64,000 nt of DNA from Psychrobacter aestuarii (lineage in GTDB: Bacteria; Pseudomonadota; Gammaproteobacteria; Pseudomonadales; Moraxellaceae). The position numbers were made by a program, and so were the translations under genes. Shown in pieces: positions 18,083 to 25,763 of this stretch. The notes beneath the pieces are model-generated. The model saw only the letters and a program-made list of their open reading frames with translations. It made no database searches and was not told the DNA's origin. Within the stretch, counting starts at the first letter, position 1. Each line of letters begins with the position of its first letter. The stretch spans positions 1,984,001 to 2,048,000 of the forward strand of contig NZ_CAJGYT010000001.1 of NCBI RefSeq assembly GCF_904846035.1. The letters run 5' to 3'.

Positions 18083-18111
18083 AAAGCCCATCAGCTATGA
18101 TGGGCTTTTTT
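18083..18111 (+). terminator. Hairpin terminator upstream of T6SS region
   Basis: Perfect 11-bp stem AAAGCCCATCA / TGATGGGCTTT with a 4-nt loop and a T run. No gene ends directly before it except the tRNA, so it is a second barrier or the remnant of a lost gene's terminator. Confidence 0.75.
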
Positions 18112-18514
18112 ATTGCCTGTAGGCATCATGCCCGCCATCTATAGATAAAAAACAAACATATTTTCTAGTTAATGAAAATAAATCCGTATTTATATAAGGG
18201 TTTTTTAAAACAAAAATCTACCTTATTAATATAATTTGTTGACTATTATGATAAGTACGAAGTCACACTCTTTGGTGCTTTTTAATGAATAATTGATTAA
18301 TTACTTAGTAATAAAGGGTTATAGAGTAATTTTGTTAAGAAAAACTTATAAGTAGATTGAAAAATAAATATTTTTATTGAAATTTTGTTAGCTATATGTA
18401 TAATCTTTTCTTCATTATATGGAAATAATGTTCGTTATTTTATTCAGTGAAATTTCGATACAGCCTCTATCCATAATTACTTATTTGTCTTTTGTCCGTC
18501 ATTGGGTAACTATA
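18112..18514. other. AT-rich region ahead of the T6SS genes
   Basis: About 400 bp without a credible gene. Very AT-rich, with many A/T runs between 18170 and 18420, the kind of DNA bound by H-NS-like silencers. It probably contains the T6SS promoter, but no single -35/-10 pair stands out enough to call. Confidence 0.4.
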
Positions 18515-18946
18515 ATGATACTACGTACCATCGCAGTAACTGCTGTACTGACATTGTCGGCCGTGCTATCGGCCTGTGACACAACGGGTAAAGGCAGTAG
18601 TGCCACACCTATATCAACGCGAGTCAGTCTCCCTATTCTTAGTGCTGATCATTTGGTGTCTGATATGGTGGATGAGGAAACAGAGCTCACAGCGGATATT
18701 TGGCTACAAAGTGCTAAGACGTATTTTGAGGCCAATGACTATACTCGTGCGCTGCGTGCCGCTAACGAAGCCTTATACATAGAGCCAAACACCACAGAAG
18801 CACGCAAGATTGTGCTCCTCTCTACCATTCGCATCGCGCAACAAAACAGTGCCATCTATCACGATGAGGCGCTGATCACTGATTCTGACAAAGATGACAT
18901 CAAAGAAGGTTTAACCACCATCACCAGTTTGATTAATGCCTCTTAG
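18515..18946 (+). CDS. T6SS-linked TPR lipoprotein
   Basis: The start at 18515 (143 residues) is chosen because it opens a lipoprotein signal MILRTIAVTAVLTLSAVLSAC; the frame is open for 32 codons upstream but without a signal. The mature part holds one TPR-like unit (ADIWLQSAKTYFEANDYTRALRAANEALYIEPNTTEARKI). It is too helical to be the beta-sandwich lipoprotein TssJ. It is first in the T6SS gene run and 52 bp ahead of a second TPR protein, so is probably an accessory envelope component. Confidence 0.75.
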   Translation: MILRTIAVTAVLTLSAVLSACDTTGKGSSATPISTRVSLPILSADHLVSDMVDEETELTADIWLQSAKTYFEANDYTRALRAANEALYIEPNTTEARKIVLLSTIRIAQQNSAIYHDEALITDSDKDDIKEGLTTITSLINAS

Positions 18947-18998
18947 TGACTTCTGTTATGAGGCATAGGGTCAAAACATCAATCAAAAGAATATCGAC

Positions 18999-19688
18999 AT
19001 GACACATACATACTCTATATATCGTAAAGCCTTAATGGCGTTGATATTGGTACTGCCGTTTCAGCTGGGTCATGCTGAGGACAACGCTGAATTGTCAGCG
19101 GAAGATACTGCGTCAGTATCGCTAGAAACATCATCTTTAGGCAATGAAGATGTTGAGCGTTTGGTTACTCAGTTAAATGCGTATATTACAGAAAATCCAG
19201 ACAATCTACGTGTGTGGGAGACACTGGCGCAGACCTATCATCAATATGGTTATTTATCTGAGGCACTATATGCCGCGGGTGAAGCAGAGGCGCTGGGCAG
19301 CGAAGCCCCCACTATCAAAAAAATCTTGCTCAATGACAGTGTCAGTCTTGCCGAAGCACAAATACAAGAAGGATATACCGTCGGTATTACTGAGGCAGAT
19401 GCGGGTTTTGTGAAAGACTACCAAAACGCCCTTAGCAAAACCTATGGCAATATTTATCAGTTTAACTACGATGAGTCACTACCAAAGCCACGCCGAACAG
19501 TTAGAAGTTATCGCGCACCAAAACGTGCCAAAACTGCGCGCCCAGCAACAACTTACAAAAAATCGCCAGCTCGAGCTAGGTATGTCGCGCCTAAAGTAAG
19601 ACGCAAAAGTCCTACAGTAACCGCGCCAAAACGCCCAGCCAGTAAAGTAAGCAGTGCTCCAAGAGACCCCTTTAAATCTGTACGCTGA
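18999..19688 (+). CDS. T6SS-linked exported TPR protein with basic tail
   Basis: The 229-residue product has a signal peptide (MTHTYSIYRKALMALILVLPFQLGHAED), TPR-like helices at about 50-100 (LNAYITENPDNLRVWETLAQTYHQYGYLSEALYAAGEAEALG), and a long Arg/Lys/Pro/Ala-rich C-terminal tail from about 165. It shares the TPR theme with the preceding lipoprotein. The basic tail might contact peptidoglycan or the outer membrane. An Acinetobacter-type T6SS-associated role is inferred from position only. Confidence 0.72.
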   Translation: MTHTYSIYRKALMALILVLPFQLGHAEDNAELSAEDTASVSLETSSLGNEDVERLVTQLNAYITENPDNLRVWETLAQTYHQYGYLSEALYAAGEAEALGSEAPTIKKILLNDSVSLAEAQIQEGYTVGITEADAGFVKDYQNALSKTYGNIYQFNYDESLPKPRRTVRSYRAPKRAKTARPATTYKKSPARARYVAPKVRRKSPTVTAPKRPASKVSSAPRDPFKSVR

Positions 19689-19736
19689 GCTGTACAGGGG
19701 TTACCTTTTATCATGATTAACGTTAGGTAGTAGATT

Positions 19737-20246
19737 ATGGCAAAGCAAGACAGTATCCAAAAAAAGCTCTCTAAAGTCCGTGCGCCGCGCGTGCACTTGA
19801 CCTATGACGTCGAGATTGGTGATGCAATTGAGACCAAAGAAATTCCTTTTGTGGTTGGTGTGATGGGGGAGTTCTCTGGTGACTCAACTCTTGAACAGCC
19901 AAAGCTAAAAGATAAAAAGTTCGTTGAAATTGATTTAGACACCTTTGATGAGGTGATGTCAGGACTCGCACCACGCGCAACCTTTAAAGTTGACAACAAA
20001 ATTAGCGAAAAGCGCGGCGAATTTGCGGTTGATTTGGCATTTAACAGTATTGATGATTTTCGTCCTGAGTCGATTGCCAAGCAAGTTGAGCCACTACGTC
20101 AATTGGTTGAAGCCCGCGACAGACTGGCAGATATCCGCAATAAAATCTCAGCCAATGAAAAGCTTGAAGATTTGCTAGAAGACGTGCTGAACAACACTGA
20201 GCAGGTCAAACAAATGGCAAAGACCAGCACCGCCAATCAGGAGTAA
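19737..20246 (+). CDS. tssB: T6SS contractile sheath small subunit TssB
   Basis: 169 residues, usual length. N-terminal signature SIQKKLSKVRAPRVHLTYDVEIGDA, then KEIPFVVGVMGEFSG and KFVEIDLDTFDEVMSGLAPRA typical of TssB/VipA. It forms the sheath with TssC, encoded 7 bp downstream. Confidence 0.96.
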   Translation: MAKQDSIQKKLSKVRAPRVHLTYDVEIGDAIETKEIPFVVGVMGEFSGDSTLEQPKLKDKKFVEIDLDTFDEVMSGLAPRATFKVDNKISEKRGEFAVDLAFNSIDDFRPESIAKQVEPLRQLVEARDRLADIRNKISANEKLEDLLEDVLNNTEQVKQMAKTSTANQE

Positions 20247-20253
20247 ATGACCC

Positions 20254-21726
20254 ATGAGCTTAGCACAGCAATTGCCGATGGCAGAAGAGCAATACGACAT
20301 CTTAGACGATATCGTGACCCAAAGTAATATTGCTAAATCGACTGAAGAAAAAGACCGCGCGAAAAGTCAAATCTCTGAGCTTGCCCATGAAGTGATGCAA
20401 GGTACAGTGGTCATGTCTGACAATTTGGCAGCTTCTATTGATACTCGTATTGCTGAGATTGATGCGCTGATTTCAGAACAGCTCAGTACCATCATGCACG
20501 CGCCTGAATTTCAAAAGATGGAATCTAGCTGGCGCGGGCTGCATTACCTATGCAGCCAAACGCCGTCTGAGTCGATGCTAAAAATTCGCATGCTTAACAC
20601 CACCAAGCGTGAGCTGACCAAAGATTTTCAATCGTCTATCGACTTTGACCAAAGTACGTTGTTCAAAAAAATCTACGAAGAAGAATTTGGTAGCTTCGGT
20701 GGTGAACCGTATGCCGCGTTGATTGGTGACTTTGAGTTTACCCGCCAAAATGCAGATATGTATTTGCTGGAGCAGCTGTCACACGTTGCTGCAGCTGCGC
20801 ATGCGCCCTTTATCTCAGCGGCGTCTTCAGAGATGTTTGGCTTAGACTCGTTCACCGATATTGGTCGTCCACGCGATTTGTCCAAGATTTTTGAGACTGC
20901 AGAATACATCCGCTGGCGCGCGTTTAGACAGTCAGAAGACTCAAGATATGTGGCGCTGACTGTGCCGCGTTTTTTAGGTCGTCTGCCGTACAATCCAAAA
21001 GACGGTACGGTTGTTGATGGCTTTAACTTTGTAGAGTCGGTATCGGGTGCAGACCATAGCGAGTATCTATGGATCAATGCCGCGTATGCCTTTGCCTCAC
21101 GATTGACCGAAGCCTTTTCAGATTACCGCTGGTGTGCCGCGATTCGTGGTGTTGAGGGTGGTGGTTTGGTCGAAGGTCTGCCTGTGTATACCTTTAAAAC
21201 CGATGAAGGCGACTTGGCACTAAAATGCCCAACAGAAATCTCTATCACTGATCGCCGTGAAAAAGAGCTGAGTGATTTAGGCTTTATCCCATTAGTTCAC
21301 TGTAAAAATACCAACTACGCGGCATTCTTTGGCGCGCAGTCTGCGCAAAAAGCCAAAACCTATCAAAACGATGACGCCAATGCCAACGCGGTACTGTCAA
21401 CTCAGCTTCAGTACATCATGGCGGTCTCGCGTATTGCTCACTACTTAAAAGCCATGATGCGCGATAAAGTCGGCAGCTTCTTGTCTGCTGGTAATGTCGA
21501 GACGTTCTTGAACGATTGGATTTCTCGTTATGTATTGCTTGATGATGGCGCCTCTCAAGAAGCCAAAGCGCAATATCCACTGCGTGAAGCTTCGGTACAA
21601 GTTGTAGAAGTACCTGGTAAACCAGGTGTCTACAAGTCGGTGGTCTTTTTAAGACCGCATTTCCAACTTGATGAGCTGTCGGTTTCTTTGCGCTTGGTAA
21701 CGCAGTTACCACAAGCAAATGGCTAA
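20254..21726 (+). CDS. tssC: T6SS contractile sheath large subunit TssC
   Basis: 490 residues. TssC/VipB hallmarks: IDALISEQLSTIMHAPEFQKMESSWRGLHYLC, GDFEFTR, FISAASSEMFG, GRLPYNPKDGTVVDGFNFVE and the C-terminal VVFLRPHFQLDELSVSLRLV. Intact, with no sign of decay. Confidence 0.97.
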   Translation: MSLAQQLPMAEEQYDILDDIVTQSNIAKSTEEKDRAKSQISELAHEVMQGTVVMSDNLAASIDTRIAEIDALISEQLSTIMHAPEFQKMESSWRGLHYLCSQTPSESMLKIRMLNTTKRELTKDFQSSIDFDQSTLFKKIYEEEFGSFGGEPYAALIGDFEFTRQNADMYLLEQLSHVAAAAHAPFISAASSEMFGLDSFTDIGRPRDLSKIFETAEYIRWRAFRQSEDSRYVALTVPRFLGRLPYNPKDGTVVDGFNFVESVSGADHSEYLWINAAYAFASRLTEAFSDYRWCAAIRGVEGGGLVEGLPVYTFKTDEGDLALKCPTEISITDRREKELSDLGFIPLVHCKNTNYAAFFGAQSAQKAKTYQNDDANANAVLSTQLQYIMAVSRIAHYLKAMMRDKVGSFLSAGNVETFLNDWISRYVLLDDGASQEAKAQYPLREASVQVVEVPGKPGVYKSVVFLRPHFQLDELSVSLRLVTQLPQANG

Positions 21727-21763
21727 TCAAGTTATCTTACTTTTTTATTTTTAAGGGTTTTTA

Positions 21764-22267
21764 ATGAAAGATATTTATATTCAGTTCCGTGGTAAATACA
21801 AGGTTGACGGCGAGTCACGTGACAGCGAGCACAAAGGCTGGCTTGAAGTAAACACATGGGATCACCTGATTCGTCAGCCAAAATCAGCCACTGCCAGTAG
21901 CGTTGGTGGTCACACCTCAGAGCGCTGTGAACACGCCGATATGACTTTCCTAAAAGATTTGGATTCAACCAGTCCAAAACTGTGGGAAGCGTGTTCAGCG
22001 GGTTATACTTTTGATGAAGTACAGATTGACTTTTACCGTGCCAACGGCGACAAGCGCGTGAAATATCTTGAAGTAAAACTCAAGCATGCACTGATTTCAC
22101 ACGTTGAGCCATCAGTACAAGCAGAAGGCGTACCGACTGAAGAGATTGGTCTAAAGTACGCTGCGGTTGAGTGGACTTACACTCAGCAAGACATTAACGG
22201 TACTGCAAAAGGCGCAGTCACCAAAAAATGGTCATTGGCCAACAACACCCCAACGTATACCGCGTAA
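21764..22267 (+). CDS. hcp: T6SS tube protein Hcp
   Basis: 167 residues. Hcp family features: MKDIYIQFRGKYKVDGESRDSEHKGWLEV, ASSVGGHTSERCEHADMTFLKDLDSTSPKLW, VQIDFYRANGDKRVKYLEVKLKHALISHVEPS. It forms the inner hexameric tube and carries small effectors. A strong terminator lies 21 bp after the stop, which should give far more hcp than tssE mRNA. Confidence 0.96.
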   Translation: MKDIYIQFRGKYKVDGESRDSEHKGWLEVNTWDHLIRQPKSATASSVGGHTSERCEHADMTFLKDLDSTSPKLWEACSAGYTFDEVQIDFYRANGDKRVKYLEVKLKHALISHVEPSVQAEGVPTEEIGLKYAAVEWTYTQQDINGTAKGAVTKKWSLANNTPTYTA

Positions 22268-22288
22268 TGGATATGATGGGTTAAACAA

Positions 22289-22322
22289 AAAAGAAGGGTT
22301 TGGAAACAAGCCTTTCTTTTTT
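22289..22322 (+). terminator. Strong attenuating terminator between hcp and tssE
   Basis: A 14-bp stem with G-T pairs (AAAAGAAGGGTTTG / CAAGCCTTTCTTTT), a GAAA tetraloop and a T run. It sits inside an otherwise co-directional gene run, so it should lower downstream expression relative to tssB-tssC-hcp. Confidence 0.88.
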
Positions 22323-22342
22323 CTGATTTAGGTAGGTGCGCG

Positions 22343-22822
22343 ATGAGCTTTGGTAAACAAGCAATTGGTTTTCGACCCAATTTATTCGATTTGCTATTCG
22401 ATGATAAGCCGCGCGTCGCTGCTGAAGACATGCTGGTCAGACGCTTAAACCTAGAAGAGCTCAAGGCGTCGGTCGCCAAAGATTTAGAATATCTACTCAA
22501 TACCCGTGCAGTGTTTGATAAAAATGTCGCAGGTTATGAGCATATTGAAGGCTCTATTTTGAACTTTGGCATTTTGGATTTTGTAGGGTTAAGCAGCGCC
22601 AATCCTAATGATTGCGATTATATTTGCCGTCAAATTGCGCGTACGGTCGAACTACAAGACAGCCGTTTGAAAAACGTCAAAGTCAGCCTTGATATTGGCG
22701 CCGCTGAGGTGAATCAGCTGTGCTTTTCTATTGATGCGCTATTAAAAGTATATCCCTCGCAAGAGCTGGTGAGCTTTGATGCTTATTTTGAGCCAAGCAC
22801 CCAGCGTTACGAGATTATGTAG
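22343..22822 (+). CDS. tssE: T6SS baseplate protein TssE (gp25-like)
   Basis: 159 residues, GPW/gp25 domain: MLVRRLNLEELKASVAKDLEYLLNTRAV, SILNFGILDFVGLSSANPND, ARTVELQDSRLKNVKVSL. It begins 20 bp after the terminator with GTAGGTGCGCG before the ATG. Confidence 0.93.
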   Translation: MSFGKQAIGFRPNLFDLLFDDKPRVAAEDMLVRRLNLEELKASVAKDLEYLLNTRAVFDKNVAGYEHIEGSILNFGILDFVGLSSANPNDCDYICRQIARTVELQDSRLKNVKVSLDIGAAEVNQLCFSIDALLKVYPSQELVSFDAYFEPSTQRYEIM

Positions 22823-22881
22823 TTTTTTAAGACAGCTGTCGTATCAGCGTATTGTGCTGCTACTGATGCTACCGAGGTATT

Positions 22882-24705
22882 ATGGACAGTTTGCTGCCTT
22901 ATTTTGAGCATGAGCTTAGCTTGTTTAACAAGCAGTCAAAGGCGTTTGCCAAAAAATATCCCAAAATTGCCAGTCGTTTATTGATGGGGCAAGATACGGT
23001 CGATGACCCGCATATTGAGCGGCTGATTCAGGCGTTCTCACTCATCAGTGCGCGTATCAATAAAAAGCTCGATGACTCGTATGCGGATTTTACCGAGTCC
23101 TTGCTACAAGTGGTCTATCCTGATTATCAAAAGCCACTGCCCGCAACGTCCATCGCACAATTTACCACAGGCGTGCATGCCAGTACGCTCACAAACGGTG
23201 TACGTATCCCGCGCCACAGCAGTTTTAACACGCAAAAAATCAAAGGTACGGTCTGTCAGTTCAAATCCACCCAAGACGTGACACTATTGCCGATTGCCAT
23301 TGATGAGGTGGTTTTTGAGTCGTTAAAAGACCCGATATACTCAAAAGGCAGCTATCTCAATGGCTGTATCAAAATCAAAATCTCACTGACCAATCCCAAT
23401 ATTGATGCCACTTGTCTGATGCAGCATCCGATTGATTTATACGTCGATAATGACGCCAGTCAAGGCACCAGCCTATGGGATTTATTGTACTGCGATGTCG
23501 AGCAGACGCGTATTCGCGGCATCCGTGATATCAATAAAACAGGCAGTCCTTTTACGCTGCTGGGCTTTGACCCTGAGCAGCAGATACTGCCTGATACCAA
23601 TGTCAGTAATGCCGCCTCTACGTTATTAAAAGAGTATTTTTACTTTCCTGAAAAGTTTAACTTTTTGCGGCTAGAGCTTGATACGCTGTGCTCAGCGCAA
23701 GATATTGATTCTCAAGGCTTTGAGATACAATGCTTTTTTAAATTTGATAAAAAAGACTCGATTCGCCTAAAGAACTTGCAGCAATTGAGCGCAGGCAGTC
23801 TTAAGCTGTTTTGCACACCAATGGTCAATATCTTTGACTGCGCGGCAAAGCCCATTCAAGTTACGCATCAGAGCGTGTATTACGACCTTGTCCCTGATAC
23901 CAATGCGCTGTATCAACATGAAGTATTTGATGTGACGTCCGTCACCGCATCAAAAAAACGCGACCATCAGCTATTACAGCATCGTTACTATCCGTTTTAT
24001 GGTCTGAATCACCATGAGCAGCAAGGGGCGGGGCGCTATTATCATCTTAAGCGTGATAAAGATATGGCTGAGTTTCATCAAGGCTTTGAATATCAGATTA
24101 TGTTTGTTGATAAGCATGCTGAAGACGTCGCCAATACTTTGACGATGAGTGCCACCTTGCGTTGTACCAATCGTGATTTGCCATCGCAGCTGCTCTTTGG
24201 GCAAAGCCGTGGTGATTTGTTTAGTGACAGCATGACAGGCTTTAGCCGTCTGGCATTTTTAAAGCAGCCGACCCGTACGGTCCGTGTCAACTATACAGGC
24301 GATGAACGCTGGCGCTTAATCTCCTTATTGGGCTTAAACTTTTTGTCCCTGTCCGCACAGAATGCCGACTTGTTAAAAGAATACCTAACGCTGTTTGATG
24401 CGCCTGAAACTGCTGCCAACAAACAGCTGATTGATGGTTTGGTCTCGGTAGAGACGAGCGTAAAAACCAAGCGCATCCAGCGCTATCCACAGCCAGGATT
24501 CATACGCGGCACCGTCATTCATATTGGCATTCAAAAAGAGCCATTTTTAGAAGTCAGTATCCGTCAGTTTGCGCATTTATTGGCGGTGGTGTTTGGCTAC
24601 CATGCCAGCCTAAACAGTTTTGTGGAAATTGCGATTATAGATGCCGTAACCAAAGAGGAGATTTATCGATGTCAGCCCCGCAGCGGTTTTGCTCCTCTTA
24701 TTTAG
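22882..24705 (+). CDS. tssF: T6SS baseplate protein TssF
   Basis: 607 residues. N-terminal MDSLLPYFEHELSLFNKQSKAFAKKYPKIASRL is diagnostic, with ESLLQVVYPDYQKPLPATSIAQF and the C-terminal RGTVIHIGIQKEPFLEVSIRQFAHLLAVVFGYHASLNSF. It overlaps tssG by 37 bp. Confidence 0.95.
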   Translation: MDSLLPYFEHELSLFNKQSKAFAKKYPKIASRLLMGQDTVDDPHIERLIQAFSLISARINKKLDDSYADFTESLLQVVYPDYQKPLPATSIAQFTTGVHASTLTNGVRIPRHSSFNTQKIKGTVCQFKSTQDVTLLPIAIDEVVFESLKDPIYSKGSYLNGCIKIKISLTNPNIDATCLMQHPIDLYVDNDASQGTSLWDLLYCDVEQTRIRGIRDINKTGSPFTLLGFDPEQQILPDTNVSNAASTLLKEYFYFPEKFNFLRLELDTLCSAQDIDSQGFEIQCFFKFDKKDSIRLKNLQQLSAGSLKLFCTPMVNIFDCAAKPIQVTHQSVYYDLVPDTNALYQHEVFDVTSVTASKKRDHQLLQHRYYPFYGLNHHEQQGAGRYYHLKRDKDMAEFHQGFEYQIMFVDKHAEDVANTLTMSATLRCTNRDLPSQLLFGQSRGDLFSDSMTGFSRLAFLKQPTRTVRVNYTGDERWRLISLLGLNFLSLSAQNADLLKEYLTLFDAPETAANKQLIDGLVSVETSVKTKRIQRYPQPGFIRGTVIHIGIQKEPFLEVSIRQFAHLLAVVFGYHASLNSFVEIAIIDAVTKEEIYRCQPRSGFAPLI

Positions 24706-25664
24706 GCTCGCTACTCGCTGAGCCACAGCGCTACGAGCTGGTACAAGCCTATCGTTTGATTCAGCAAGCGGTGAACCGTAGTGAACAGCCGATAACGGTG
24801 AATTTTCGCGCTTCACTATCGCTCGCGTTTCCACTCGCTGAGATTGAATCCATGACCTTGCAGCCGCAGGAGTCGTGGGACAACCATCAGCCGAGCTTAG
24901 ATATTTGCCCCAGTGTCATTGGTTTGACAGGTCCTTTGTCGGCAATGCCCGCGCTATATACCGATTACTTGGCTTCGCGTGTGCAGCATGGCAAAGACAA
25001 AGCTGCTGCTGCTTTTATGGATTTGTTTAATCACCGTCTAACCCAGCTGTATGTCGATGCCAGCTGGTTTTATCACTTGCCGCTGCAATATGAGATGGGC
25101 ACGCAAAATGATAAATATCTGTTGAGCCTACGCAGCCTTGCACGCCAACCTAAAAAAATCTCGACAACCGATAGCCTGATTGCTTACGCAGGGACGATTG
25201 CCCCAGGGCGCTTGACGGCAGCACAGCTCGCACACGCGCTATCACGTTTTTTAAATATTAAAGTGACGGTAGAGCAGTTCGTTGCGGAGTGGTTTGACTT
25301 GCCAAGCGAGGAGCAAACGGCGCTGGGCACGCAGTATGCGAGTCTCGGTGTGTCCACCTTTTGTGGCTCGCGGGTGGTGCAGTATGACAGCAAAATCAGG
25401 CTGATATGCCACCGTCTTAACGAAGAAGAGTATCTGCGTTTGCTACCATCGGGCGATATGTGCCGCGTGATTGTTGATTTTGTGCGTAAGTGGTGCGGTA
25501 TCACGCTTGCCATTGAAATGACCCTTGAGCTGCACAAAAGGCACATTCATGGTTTACAGCTCAATAAAAACAGTCTGGGCGGACTGGGTCAGGGCAACTT
25601 CTTATGTTCAAAACCCGCGACCGAGCATCACCGCGATACCCGCTATTTGTTACCTGCAGCATAA
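24669..25664 (+). CDS. tssG: T6SS baseplate protein TssG
   Basis: 331 residues. Typical segments: RYELVQAYRLIQQ, GLTGPLSAMPALYTDYLASR, FMDLFNHRLTQLYVDASWFYHLPLQYE and APGRLTAAQLAHALSRFLNIKVTVEQF. It starts inside tssF, which implies translational coupling for a TssF-TssG wedge complex. Confidence 0.94.
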   Translation: MSAPQRFCSSYLGSLLAEPQRYELVQAYRLIQQAVNRSEQPITVNFRASLSLAFPLAEIESMTLQPQESWDNHQPSLDICPSVIGLTGPLSAMPALYTDYLASRVQHGKDKAAAAFMDLFNHRLTQLYVDASWFYHLPLQYEMGTQNDKYLLSLRSLARQPKKISTTDSLIAYAGTIAPGRLTAAQLAHALSRFLNIKVTVEQFVAEWFDLPSEEQTALGTQYASLGVSTFCGSRVVQYDSKIRLICHRLNEEEYLRLLPSGDMCRVIVDFVRKWCGITLAIEMTLELHKRHIHGLQLNKNSLGGLGQGNFLCSKPATEHHRDTRYLLPAA

Positions 25665-25763
25665 AGGTGATGACGGTGTCCTTTTACTTTATCTGCTGGT
25701 TTCGTTCTTATTGTTAACGCAAACCCCTGTTTATTTAGCCATTATTTACCTAGGATATCTATT

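Noticed and set aside
18515-18946. TssJ
   Set aside because: Lipoprotein, but helical with a TPR motif rather than a transthyretin-like beta sandwich.
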